Source: Methylobacterium oryzae (GTDB lineage Bacteria > Pseudomonadota > Alphaproteobacteria > Rhizobiales > Beijerinckiaceae). Taken from it: DNA of 64,000 bases. A program made the position numbers and the translations under genes. The DNA is taken from assembly GCF_021398735.1 (NCBI RefSeq), contig NZ_CP090349.1, forward strand, positions 2,613,001 to 2,677,000. Direction: 5' to 3'. Shown here piece by piece: positions 50,552 through 58,678 of the stretch (the first letter of the stretch is position 1; each line of letters starts with the position of its first letter). The notes below the pieces were generated by a model. That model was given only the letters and a program-made list of their open reading frames with translations. It had not been told where the DNA came from and ran no database searches.

Positions 50552-53500
50552 TCAGGGTGCGGTCACGGCATGCCCGGCCGCGTCGTCGCTCGGTCCGACG
50601 AACCGTCCGAGCACGCGCCCGATAAGGTTGCCGAGGCTGTCCATCAGCAGGAACACGGCCGGCACGAAGACGAGGGAGAGCAAGGTCGAGACGATCAGGC
50701 CGGCGATGACCGCCACCGCCATGGGCGCCCGGAACTCGCCGCCGACCCCGAACGCCATGGCGGACGGGACCATGCCGGCGGCCATCGCGATGGTGGTCAT
50801 CACGATGGGCCGCGCCCGCTTGCGGCCGGCATCGACGATGGCGGTGACCCGGTCGACGCCGCGCCCCATCTCCTCGACTGCGAAGTCGACCAGCATGATC
50901 GCGTTCTTCGTGACCAAGCCCATCAGCATCAGGATGCCGATGACGACCGGCATCGAGATCGGCATCTGGCAAATAAGCAGGCCGAGGATGGCGCCGCCGA
51001 TGGAGAGCGGCAGCGAGAACAAGATGGTCAGCGGCTGCAGGAACGAGCCGAACAGCAGGACGAGCACGGCGTAGACCATCATGATGCCGGCGCCCATCGC
51101 CATCAGGAAGCCCGAGAACACCTCCTGCATGATCTCGGCGTCGCCGGTCTGCTTGATGGTCACCCCCGGCGGCAGGTTCTTCGCCGTCGGGGTCTGCATG
51201 GCCTCGGCGATGAGGGAGCCGAGGGCCTCCGAGCCCTCCATGTTGGCCTCGACGGCGACGCGCACGGCCCGGTCATAGCGGTCGATGGCGCCCGGGCCCT
51301 GGTCGAGCTCGACGTCCGCCACCACCGCCAGCGGCACGGCTGAGCCGTCCTTGGCGGGCACCTTCAGGTTCTCAAGCCGCGAGATCGCGCCGCGGGCGCT
51401 CTCGGGGAGCTGCACGCGGATCGGCACCTGACGGTCGACGGCGTTGAACTTCGCGAGGTTCAGGCCGATGTCGCCGATGGTGCCGACGCGGACGGTCTCC
51501 GCGATGGCGTCGGTCGAGACGCCGAGGTCGGCCGCCACGCCGGGCTTCGGCCGGATGCGGACCTCCGTCCGGTTGAGCGGCGCCGTCGACATCACCGAGA
51601 CGAGGTGCGGGATGGCGGCCATGTCACGCTGCAGGCGCGCGGCGACCTCGGTGACCACGTCGGCGTCGGGGCCGCTCACCACCAGGGCGAGGTCGCGCTG
51701 GCCGCTGTCCCGCAGCGTCCAGGAGCGAATGTCGGGCTCCTCGGCGAGAAGGGCCGCGATCTCGGCCTCGACCGTCCACTGGCGCTTGGTGCGCGAGGCC
51801 TTCGGCGTCAGGTTGACGGTCAGGGTCGCGAGCCGGGTCTCCTTCTTGCCGCCGACCTGCCGGCCGCCGTCGACGAAGACCGAAGTCACCTCGGGCAGCG
51901 CCCGGATGCGGGCGACCACGCGGTCGGACACCGCCACGGTGTCGGCGAGCTTCGCGCCCGGTGCCAGTTCGACCATGAACAGGGTGCGGGCGTTATCCTG
52001 CTTCGGGATGAAGCCCGAGGGTAGCAGGCCGGTCGACACGATGGAGGCGGCGAACAGCGCGAGGCCCGCGAACAGGGTGATCACCCGATGGCGCACCGAC
52101 CAGCCGACGAGGCGCGAGTAGGCGCGCATCACCGGCCCCTCGCGCTCCTCGGCATGGCCGTGGTCGCGCAGGAAGTAGGCGGCGAGCATCGGAGTGATCA
52201 GGCGCGCCACGAGGAGCGACATGAACACCGAGACCGCGATGGTCAGGCCGAACTGGATGAAGTAGCGCCCGGCGATGCCCGGCATGAACGAGACCGGCGC
52301 GAACACCGCGATCAGGGTCGCCGTGATGGCGATGACCGCCAGTCCGATCTCGTCGGCGCCCTCGATGGCCGCCTGGAAGGGCGACTTGCCCAGCCGCATG
52401 TGCCGGACGACGTTCTCGATCTCCACGATGGCGTCGTCGACGAGGATGCCGGTCACCAGCGTGATCGCGAGCAGGCTGATGCCGTTGAGCGTGAAGCCGA
52501 GCGCGTCCATCGCCCAGAATGTCGGGAATACCGAAAGCGGCAGCGCCACCGCCGCGATGAGCGTGGCGCGCCAGTCGCGCAGGAACAGCAGCACGACGAT
52601 GACCGCTAGGAGCGCCCCCTCGATCAGGGTGTGCATGGCGGAATCGTAGGAGCCGATGGTCGAGGAGACCGAGGAGTCGATCAGTTCGAATTGCAGGTCG
52701 GGGTAGCTCGCCTGGAACTCGGCGATCTTCCTTTCGACCCCGGCCGCGACCTCGGCGTCGCTGGCCCCCGACCCGCGCGAGACCGCGAAGGCGACGACAG
52801 GCTCGCCGTTGAAGCGGGCAAAGGTGCGCGGCTCCTCGATGCCGTCCTCGACCCTGGCGAGGTCGTCGAGCCGGACCTTGCGGCCGCCGGGCAGGACAAT
52901 GGATGTGGCCTTGAGGTCGCGCAGGGTGCGGGAAGCGGCGAGTGTGCGGATCGACTGCTCGCGCCCGCCGACCTCGCCGCGCCCGCCGGCCATGTCGGCG
53001 GAGGTGAGGCGCAGTTGCCGGTTCACGTCGGCGGCGGTGATGCCGAGCGACAGCAGCCGGTCGGGCTGGAGCACGACCCGGACCTCCCGCGCGACTCCGC
53101 CGACCCGCTCGACGCCGCCCACGCCCTTCACGCCCTGGAGCGCGCGGGCGATCTTGTCCTCGACCAGCCAGGAGAGTTCGGCAGGCGTCATCGCGGGCGC
53201 CTTCACGCCGTAGACGAGGATCGGCAGGCCGGCGACCTCGACGCGGCTGATCACCGGCTCGTCGATGGTGCGCGGCAGGTTGATGCGGATCTTCGAGACC
53301 GCATCCTTCACGTCGTTGACGGCGCGGTCGGTGTTCACCTCAAGCCGGAACTCGACCGTGGTCACCGAGGAGCCCTCGGTGATGGCCGAGGTGATGTGCT
53401 TGACGCCCCGGACGCCGGCGACCGCGTCCTCGACCCACTTTGTCACCTGGGTCTGGAGCTCGGACGGCGCTGCGCCAGACTGGGTGATGGCCACGGAGAC

Positions 53501-53638
53501 GATGGGCACGTCGACGTTCGGCATCTTCGTCACCGCGAGCCCGCGGAAGCTGACGAGGCCGAGCACGACCAGCACCAGGAACAGGACGAGGGGCGCGATG
53601 GGGTTGCGGATCGCCCATGCGGAGACGTTCAGGCGCAT
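50552..53638 (-). CDS. RND efflux permease (HAE1-type)
   Basis: 1028 residues. Proton-driven pump of the inner membrane exporting hydrophobic compounds through a tripartite channel. N-terminal span WAIRNPIAPLVLFLVLVVLG, proton-relay segment DAIVEIENVVRHM (GILVDDAIVEIEN), and the matching late GLVTKNAIMLVDFAVEE and VTAIVDAGRKRARPIVMTT. Two large periplasmic loops are intact. DD in span 4 and K in span 10 place it with drug pumps rather than heavy-metal CzcA. 50 bases after the adaptor gene. Confidence 0.9.
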   Translation of the reverse strand: MRLNVSAWAIRNPIAPLVLFLVLVVLGLVSFRGLAVTKMPNVDVPIVSVAITQSGAAPSELQTQVTKWVEDAVAGVRGVKHITSAITEGSSVTTVEFRLEVNTDRAVNDVKDAVSKIRINLPRTIDEPVISRVEVAGLPILVYGVKAPAMTPAELSWLVEDKIARALQGVKGVGGVERVGGVAREVRVVLQPDRLLSLGITAADVNRQLRLTSADMAGGRGEVGGREQSIRTLAASRTLRDLKATSIVLPGGRKVRLDDLARVEDGIEEPRTFARFNGEPVVAFAVSRGSGASDAEVAAGVERKIAEFQASYPDLQFELIDSSVSSTIGSYDSAMHTLIEGALLAVIVVLLFLRDWRATLIAAVALPLSVFPTFWAMDALGFTLNGISLLAITLVTGILVDDAIVEIENVVRHMRLGKSPFQAAIEGADEIGLAVIAITATLIAVFAPVSFMPGIAGRYFIQFGLTIAVSVFMSLLVARLITPMLAAYFLRDHGHAEEREGPVMRAYSRLVGWSVRHRVITLFAGLALFAASIVSTGLLPSGFIPKQDNARTLFMVELAPGAKLADTVAVSDRVVARIRALPEVTSVFVDGGRQVGGKKETRLATLTVNLTPKASRTKRQWTVEAEIAALLAEEPDIRSWTLRDSGQRDLALVVSGPDADVVTEVAARLQRDMAAIPHLVSVMSTAPLNRTEVRIRPKPGVAADLGVSTDAIAETVRVGTIGDIGLNLAKFNAVDRQVPIRVQLPESARGAISRLENLKVPAKDGSAVPLAVVADVELDQGPGAIDRYDRAVRVAVEANMEGSEALGSLIAEAMQTPTAKNLPPGVTIKQTGDAEIMQEVFSGFLMAMGAGIMMVYAVLVLLFGSFLQPLTILFSLPLSIGGAILGLLICQMPISMPVVIGILMLMGLVTKNAIMLVDFAVEEMGRGVDRVTAIVDAGRKRARPIVMTTIAMAAGMVPSAMAFGVGGEFRAPMAVAVIAGLIVSTLLSLVFVPAVFLLMDSLGNLIGRVLGRFVGPSDDAAGHAVTAP

Positions 53639-53688
53639 CGGTCTGCCCTGGCTTTCATGACGTCGGGGTGGTGTCGGGGTGCGACGGT

Positions 53689-54918
53689 TTAAGGCACGCC
53701 CGCTTCGGCGGTGTCCCGGGGCGCGGGCACCGCGGCGACCGCGGGCGTGGCGGGCGGGGCTTCGAGCACCGGGCGGACCCGGTCGCCGTCGCGCAGGAAC
53801 GAGCCGGCGCGGGCCACGACCCGCTCGCCTTCGTTGAGGCCCGTGCGGACCTCGACGGTGTCCTCGTCGGCGATGCCGGTGCGAACGGTGCGGTCCTCGA
53901 CACGGTCGCCGGTCACGACGAGGACGCTGCGGCGACCGCCGCCGTAGAGCACCGAAGCCTGGGGGACGCTGACGCCGCGGCTGCGGGCGAGCTCGACGGC
54001 GCCGCGGGCGAAGGTACCGATGCGCAGGCGGGGGTCGGGGTCGAGGCGCACGCGCACCTTGCCCAGGCGCGTCGCCTTGTCGACCTCGGGGTAGACGGCG
54101 CGCACGCTGCCGGCGACGCGGGTGCCCTCACCCATGTCAATCCACGCCGGGGCGCCCTCGCGCAACAGCGGCAGCTTGGTCTCGACGACCTCACCCTCCA
54201 ACTCGATCTCGCCACGCGCGATCAGGCGGAACAGCGGCTCGGAAGACGCCGAGGCGGCGAGGCCGACGCGGGCCGTGCGGCGGCTGACGATGCCGGCCTC
54301 CGGAGCCCGGATCTCGGTGCGGGCGAGCCGTAGGGACAGCTCGTCCCGCACGGCGCGGACCTGGGCGAGGTCGGCCTTGGCCATGGCAAGCCCGTTGCGG
54401 GCGAAGGCGAGCTTGCCCTCCGCCTGGCGCAGGGCGGAGGTGCGGGTCTCCATCACCACCGCCGTGGTGTTGCCGGTCGCCATGAGCGAGCGCGCCCGCT
54501 CAAGCCCCAGCCGAGCCTCGGTCTCGGCAGCCTCGGCCTGCTCGATGTTGCTCTGGGCCTGGGGCACGGCGGCCTCGGCCTTGGCCACCACCGCGTCCTG
54601 CTGCGCGATCTGACGGTCGATGAGGTCGCGCGACAGGCGCGCCAGCACCTGGCCCTTGGCGACCCGCGCGCCCTCTTCGACCAGCACCTCGGTGACCCGG
54701 TAACCGTCGATCTCGGGCGTTACCAAGATCTCGTCGCGGGGCACCAGGGTGCCGGTCACCGCCACAGTCTCCACGGTCTCGCGCCGCGTCGCCTCGACGA
54801 CGCTGACGGCGGGCGCGAGGAGCGGCTTGGTCGTCGCGGGTGCCTCGTCGCGGGCGAGGGAGGCCGAAAGGCCGAGGGTGAGCAGCGTGGTTCCGGCAAG
54901 TAGGACGGCGCGGATCAT
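53689..54918 (-). CDS. RND efflux periplasmic adaptor (membrane fusion protein)
   Basis: 409 residues. Signal peptide MIRAVLLAGTTLLTLGLSASLA, lipoyl half-motifs (VTGTLVPRDEILVTPEIDG, RVAKGQVLARL; LARTEIRAPEAGIVSRR), a coiled-coil hairpin (residues about 95-185; EAAVPQAQSNIEQAEAAETE), then beta-barrel and proximal domains. It joins the RND pump to an outer-membrane channel; no channel gene is present here. The start overlaps the tetR stop (ATGA) and has a GGAGACC upstream. Confidence 0.9.
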   Translation of the reverse strand: MIRAVLLAGTTLLTLGLSASLARDEAPATTKPLLAPAVSVVEATRRETVETVAVTGTLVPRDEILVTPEIDGYRVTEVLVEEGARVAKGQVLARLSRDLIDRQIAQQDAVVAKAEAAVPQAQSNIEQAEAAETEARLGLERARSLMATGNTTAVVMETRTSALRQAEGKLAFARNGLAMAKADLAQVRAVRDELSLRLARTEIRAPEAGIVSRRTARVGLAASASSEPLFRLIARGEIELEGEVVETKLPLLREGAPAWIDMGEGTRVAGSVRAVYPEVDKATRLGKVRVRLDPDPRLRIGTFARGAVELARSRGVSVPQASVLYGGGRRSVLVVTGDRVEDRTVRTGIADEDTVEVRTGLNEGERVVARAGSFLRDGDRVRPVLEAPPATPAVAAVPAPRDTAEAGVP

Positions 54919-55553
54919 CGGCTGGTCTCCGGAAGGGCCTCGGCCGCTCGGAGCAGCGAGCCGCGCAGGCCGGCTTCGATGAGGGCTTGAAGTTGCGCGA
55001 CCGCGGTGGAAGGGTCGTAACCGGGCAACGTCGCCCGGCTGACGATGATGCCCTTCATCAGCGGGTTGAGCGCGTCGAACATGGCCGCGGGGTCGCAATC
55101 GGGCGACGTGGCGAGCGTCGCGAACATCCCGCACAGCCACTCGCGGGCTTCCGCCTCGCCCCGTTCGATCAGCGTTGCGATGGCGGGATTACGGGTCGCT
55201 TCCGACCAGAGGTCCACGCGCAGGACCGCAGCCGAACGGGTGAGATCCGTGAAGTAGCGCGTGAGGATGCCGGTAAGGACGGCGCGCTGGCCGCCTTCCC
55301 GCTCAAGGTCGGCGAGCATGGTCGCGCCGCGCGCCCTGTCGCGCTCGGCCATCGCGAGGACGATGTCCTCCTTGGCGGCGAAGTAGCGATAGAAGTTGCC
55401 TTGGCTCATCGCGGCCTCGCGGGCGAGGTCCGCGATGGTGGTGCGGTGGAAGCCGTTTCGGACGAAGCAGGCCTCGGCGGCATCGAGGATCTCCTCGCGA
55501 CGCGAGACCTGCGCGTCGCGGACCCCGACGACGTTTCCGGCCGCGATGCTCAC
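54915..55553 (-). CDS. TetR/AcrR-family repressor
   Basis: 212 residues from a GTG. The N-terminal helix-turn-helix is plain: EEILDAAEACFVRNGFHRTT, IADLAREAAMSQGNFYRYFAAKEDIVLAM. The ligand domain has the TetR_C form (DLWSEATRNPAIATLIERGE). It is the local regulator of the pump operon; a strong palindrome 300 bases upstream is its likely operator. The GTG overlaps the stop of the small membrane-protein gene. Confidence 0.9.
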   Translation of the reverse strand: MSIAAGNVVGVRDAQVSRREEILDAAEACFVRNGFHRTTIADLAREAAMSQGNFYRYFAAKEDIVLAMAERDRARGATMLADLEREGGQRAVLTGILTRYFTDLTRSAAVLRVDLWSEATRNPAIATLIERGEAEAREWLCGMFATLATSPDCDPAAMFDALNPLMKGIIVSRATLPGYDPSTAVAQLQALIEAGLRGSLLRAAEALPETSR

Positions 55554-55813
55554 GATGCTTGCTCCGCCGTATGGGGGACGACCCGGCCGGCGTCCTTAGC
55601 CCGGGTTGCCGTGACGCAAGCGTGCGCGGACGGGGCGAGGCCGGCGCACGTGCGGGCCTGCCAGCCACCGGGGCCGTTTCCGGTCCAGGAAATCAGCGCC
55701 GCCCAGCCCAGGATCACCAAGAGGGCGGCGAGCAGGTTGGCTGGGCGCAGGAGTGAAATGGCTTCGGCGGCCACACCGGGCCGGTGCGTCGATGCCTGGA
55801 GTCCTGGTGCCAT
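55550..55813 (-). CDS. Small membrane protein heading the efflux operon
   Basis: 87 residues, with one hydrophobic helix (LLAALLVILGWAALISW) and a Cys-containing outer part (WQARTCAGLAPSAHAC). Its stop overlaps the tetR GTG start (GTGA), which argues that it is translated. ATG 55813 is preferred to an ATG at 55861, which lies inside the operator palindrome. No family recognised. Confidence 0.5.
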   Translation of the reverse strand: MAPGLQASTHRPGVAAEAISLLRPANLLAALLVILGWAALISWTGNGPGGWQARTCAGLAPSAHACVTATRAKDAGRVVPHTAEQAS

Positions 55814-55846
55814 TCTCGTTCCTCGCTGCGTTGTCAGATGTGTTAG

Positions 55847-55878
55847 TGAGCGTTCATTCACATGTCAATGAACGCTCA
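55847..55878. promoter_or_regulatory. TetR-type operator palindrome
   Basis: TGAGCGTTCATT (55847-55858) and AATGAACGCTCA (55867-55878) are perfect 12-bp inverted arms around 8 bases. GTTCATT/AATGAAC halves are typical for TetR/AcrR repressors. It sits 34 bases before the first start codon of the efflux operon, so it would block its promoter. Confidence 0.8.
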
Positions 55879-56346
55879 TTCACACCCCCCGGCGACTGGG
55901 ATTTGGCGTCGGGTGAGACACATGCGGGTGGAGCGGCCGAAGTCTTCACTGGAACCGGAAGTGGGTCCGCGTCATGGCTTGATCCTGCGTGGAGCCAGCA
56001 AACTCGGACGGCGCCGGCCGCCCCCAGCGGGGGCAGATGGCTAGCGATGCGGGAGGCAGGCCCTTCGATTTCCGCCAAGCCCGGCCGCTCCCGCAAGCCA
56101 TGCGTTCGCCGACGGCAACACCGTCACGAGCGGTGGCCCTCACAAGCTTCGTCTTGAAACGCTGACAGGATGCACGGGTTATCGCGACGGGAGCGGGAGC
56201 AAGGCCATGACCGCTTCCCGGGCGCCCCGATGAGCTGCCTGTGACCGACTTTGGTTCGGAGCGGACCCGGGCATAGGATCGAGCCGTCAGGTTTCCGCCA
56301 CGGGCATGCTCCCGGCCTGATCCACGCGCCCTCGGTGATGGTCGGC

Positions 56347-56360
56347 TTGCGTCAGATCAA
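56347..56360. promoter_or_regulatory. FixK/FNR-type box, orphan
   Basis: TTGCGTCAGATCAA fits TTG(A/C)-N6-(T/G)CAA and is followed by GG, as at 44475, 56598 and 58574. The nearest start codon to the right is 370 bases away. Confidence 0.55.
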
Positions 56361-56597
56361 GGTCGCTCGGCGGCATTTGCGTGAACCTGTTAGCCAGCCG
56401 GAACGGGGAAGGCGCACGCGGTCCCCTCTACGTGGGCCCTGGGCCGTTCCGCGTAAGCCGCCGCGCCCGCGAAGTCCCGCGGCGGGCTGCACGGGTGGAT
56501 GCCGAAAGTCTTTGGCATGATCAGGGGCGCGCCGGAACGCCGGCTTCACGCAGGTCGAGAAGCTGCGGGATGGGATGACGGACACCCCTCGCTCTCC

Positions 56598-56611
56598 TTG
56601 AGCCACATCAA
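56598..56611. promoter_or_regulatory. FixK/FNR-type box before the SPW-repeat gene
   Basis: TTGAGCCACATCAA, followed by GG, centred about 122 bases before ATG 56727. Confidence 0.65.
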
Positions 56612-56726
56612 GGCTTCGATGCGACGTTGCCGGATGCTCGGCGTCAGGAGGTGGCAGGCCGTCTGCCGCCAAGGGCCCGGCATTCGGCGTCCCCGGCTCC
56701 GGTGCCCCTGTTCCCAGGAGGCGACG

Positions 56727-57095
56727 ATGCGGACCATCGAGAACCGGATGGAGGACATGATCCCGAACGCGCTGAACGCGCTGCTGGGCGTCGCGCTCCT
56801 CATGGCGCCCTGGTACCTGGGACTCGGCAGCGAGACCGCAGCGGCGCGCAATGCCTTCGTCTGCGGCGGCGCCATCACCGTCATCGCGGCGCTCGCCCTC
56901 GCCAAGTCCTATGACTGGGAGGAATACATCAACCTCGCCGCCGGCCTCTGGGTGTCCATCGCCCCGTGGGCGCTCGGCTTCGCGGACCTGCGGTACCAAG
57001 TGTGGCTGCACGTGGGCATCGGGCTCGCGGTAGCCGTCCTAGCGGCGTTCGAGCTCTGGCGGCTCTTTGTGTCGCCCCAGGCGCGTTCGGTCTGA
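56727..57095 (+). CDS. SPW-repeat membrane protein
   Basis: 122 residues, four hydrophobic segments in two repeats. Each repeat has the SPW-type turn: ALLMAPWYLGLGSE and VSIAPWALGFADL. The first 12 residues are cytoplasmic and polar. SPW proteins are small inner-membrane proteins of unknown role, common beside stress genes. The ATG has CAGGAGGCGACG upstream. A FixK-type box lies 122 bases before. Confidence 0.85.
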   Translation: MRTIENRMEDMIPNALNALLGVALLMAPWYLGLGSETAAARNAFVCGGAITVIAALALAKSYDWEEYINLAAGLWVSIAPWALGFADLRYQVWLHVGIGLAVAVLAAFELWRLFVSPQARSV

Positions 57096-57111
57096 GGCAT
57101 CTTTCATCGCC

Positions 57112-57152
57112 GGAGGGGCCGCGGAAGCCCATCGCTTGGCCGCGGCCCCTCC
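57112..57152 (+). terminator. GC-rich hairpin after the SPW gene
   Basis: Perfect 13-bp stem GGAGGGGCCGCGG / CCGCGGCCCCTCC with a 15-base loop, 17 bases after the stop. No T run follows; it may stabilise the 3' end or act as a partial terminator before the next small gene. Confidence 0.55.
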
Positions 57153-57189
57153 CAGGACCATCGGACCAACCGCGTTCCGGAGCGGCGCG

Positions 57190-57414
57190 ATGCCTCTCGA
57201 CCACTTGGCGATCCTCGTAGCGTCGTCGTTCACCGCCGGCTGCGTCGCCATTCACGCCCTCAGGCGTCTCGCCGACTCCGTGACGCTGGTTCTGGGCGTC
57301 GTCGCCTATGGGCTTGCCACGGCCCTGTGCTCGCTGGCCGCGGGCCGCAACGGCGTCTCCGTGCTGCACGATCCCATACACGCATGGGGCCTCGTGACTG
57401 TCGCGCACCCCTGA
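57190..57414 (+). CDS. Possible small two-span membrane protein
   Basis: 74 residues: MPLDHLAILVASSFTAGCVAI and VTLVLGVVAYGLATALCSLA would be two membrane helices joined by a short basic loop. GGAG lies 7 bases before the ATG. No family recognised; the evidence is the ribosome site and hydrophobic pattern only. It sits between the SPW hairpin and fixK. Confidence 0.4.
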   Translation: MPLDHLAILVASSFTAGCVAIHALRRLADSVTLVLGVVAYGLATALCSLAAGRNGVSVLHDPIHAWGLVTVAHP

Positions 57415-57427
57415 TCGCCGAGCACGC

Positions 57428-57446
57428 ATACGTAATTGCCCTTACG
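57428..57446. promoter_or_regulatory. FixJ-box-like inverted repeat before fixK
   Basis: ATACGTAATTGCCCTTACG contains CGTAA (57431-57435) and TTACG (57442-57446) as inverted arms. GTAA..CCCTTA is reminiscent of known FixJ sites at fixK promoters. It is centred about 97 bases before the fixK ATG. The match to the FixJ consensus is from memory and needs a matrix scan. Confidence 0.5.
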
Positions 57447-57535
57447 CGGACCTGCTTAAGCGACCGACCGGAATTTTTCAGGACGCCCGGTCCCGGCAAT
57501 CTCCCGCCATCCGATTTCGGACGAGGAGAGATGCG

Positions 57536-58222
57536 ATGGCCGCCGAGATCACCCTGTCCCCGACCTCGCCCGCGACCGCGAAAGTCACTGTCGGCGGCAA
57601 ACTCGGTACCGCCCTTTTCGCGGGCTGCCCCGAGCTCATCGGCACCCCGTTCGCCTATGACCGCGAGGAAGAGATCTACGGCGAGGGCGAGGAAGCCGAG
57701 TTCGTCTACAAGGTCGTCCGCGGCGCGGTGCGCACCCACAAGGTCCTGAACGACGGGCGGCGCCAGATCACCGGCTTCCACCTGCCCGGCGACCTGTTCG
57801 GCCTGGAGCAGGGCGAGACGCATCGGCACACGGCCGAGGCCCTGTCGCACACCCAGGTGCTGATCTTCCGCCGGCGCGGGATCGAACGCGCCGCGACCCG
57901 CAGCGCCGAGGTGGCCTGCCAGCTCTGGGCCATGACGGCGAGCGGCCTTCGCTACGCCCAGGACCACATGCTGCTGCTCAGTCGGCGTTCGGCGGTGGAG
58001 CGCGTCGCGACCTTCCTGATGGAGGTCGACGAGCGTCTCGGCGGCACGGGCACCTTCGCGCTGCCGATGACCCGACGCGACATCGCGGATCACCTTGGCC
58101 TCACCATCGAGACCGTGTCGCGGACCTTCTCGCAACTGGAGGAGGACGGGGCGCTGCTTCGCGCGGGCGGGCGTCAGGTCAGCCTCCGACGCGCCCGGCT
58201 CCGACGCGTTGTCGAGGATTGA
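57536..58222 (+). CDS. fixK: Crp/Fnr-family regulator, FixK type
   Basis: 228 residues: cyclic-nucleotide-like beta roll (about 35-140; GRRQITGFHLPGDLFGLEQGE) and Crp helix-turn-helix (about 170-215; MTRRDIADHLGLTIETVSRTFSQLEEDG). The recognition helix has E..SR (IETVSRTF), the Fnr/FixK form that reads TTGA half-sites. The four-Cys Fe-S set of Fnr is absent (only two Cys), so it does not sense O2 itself; FixLJ would control its amount. It is probably the protein that binds the eight boxes listed here. GGAGAG precedes the ATG. Confidence 0.88.
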   Translation: MAAEITLSPTSPATAKVTVGGKLGTALFAGCPELIGTPFAYDREEEIYGEGEEAEFVYKVVRGAVRTHKVLNDGRRQITGFHLPGDLFGLEQGETHRHTAEALSHTQVLIFRRRGIERAATRSAEVACQLWAMTASGLRYAQDHMLLLSRRSAVERVATFLMEVDERLGGTGTFALPMTRRDIADHLGLTIETVSRTFSQLEEDGALLRAGGRQVSLRRARLRRVVED

Positions 58223-58254
58223 AGACAACCCAAGCCGGTATCGGGGAGGAGACC

Positions 58255-58602
58255 ATGGCCACGACATTCGACGAGCGCGAGCGGGCCTACGAGCAACGTT
58301 TCGTCCTGGAGGAGGAGGCGCGCTTCCACGCCCGCAACAGGCGCAACCGGCTCCTGGCCACCTGGGCCTGCGAACGGATGGCCCTGAGCGGGCCGGCGGC
58401 CGAAGCGTACGTCACCGCCTTTACGGATTGTGCCGTCGTGGCCGACGACGAGACGATGGTCGCGCGGCTCCAATCGGACCTGGCGGCCGCGGGCATCGGG
58501 GCGACGCTTCCGCACCTGCGGAAGGAGACGGAGCGCTGCGCCGCACTGGCGAGGGCCGAGCGCCGCGTGGGTGTTGCGCTGGATCAAGGCTCCTCCGTCT
58601 AG
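58255..58602 (+). CDS. DUF1476 protein, F1-ATPase zeta-inhibitor-like
   Basis: 115 residues. It matches the alphaproteobacterial zeta subunit family: N-terminal MATTFDERERAYEQRFVLEEEARFHARNRRN, RLLATWACERMALSG, and the ending LAAAGI. Zeta binds inside the F1 catalytic sector through its N-terminal helix and blocks ATP hydrolysis. This copy has a longer C-terminus (AERRVGVALDQGSSV) and extra Cys, and lies 32 bases after fixK rather than with housekeeping genes. It is probably a stress-induced paralogue. GGGGAGGAGACC precedes the ATG. Confidence 0.75.
   Translation: MATTFDERERAYEQRFVLEEEARFHARNRRNRLLATWACERMALSGPAAEAYVTAFTDCAVVADDETMVARLQSDLAAAGIGATLPHLRKETERCAALARAERRVGVALDQGSSV
58574..58587. 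promoter_or_regulatory. FixK/FNR-type box before the BON-domain gene
   Basis: TTGCGCTGGATCAA, the same 14-mer as at 44475, lies in the last codons of the DUF1476 gene and is centred 98 bases before ATG 58679. Confidence 0.65.
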
Positions 58603-58678
58603 GCCGGGCAGGATCACCCGGCCGCTGCCCACCACGCCATCCGGCATGAACGGGAGAGAGGCCATGAGGAGAAGCGCC

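Larger units (their letters stand above)
55879..56726. other. Long intergenic region with two FixK-type boxes
   Basis: 848 bases between the divergent efflux operon and the SPW-repeat gene. Besides the boxes at 56347 and 56598 I see only short frames without ribosome sites. The box at 56347 has no gene start within 300 bases on either side; a small RNA or an unseen short gene is possible. Confidence 0.5.

Noticed and set aside
50079..51343. Plus-strand frames opposite the DUF2147 and RND genes
   Set aside because: Mirror translations of strong minus-strand genes, with no motif or ribosome site.
56499..56726. Upstream extension of the SPW-repeat frame
   Set aside because: Translation is unlike the family; ATG 56727 has a strong ribosome site, and the extension would contain the FixK-type box.
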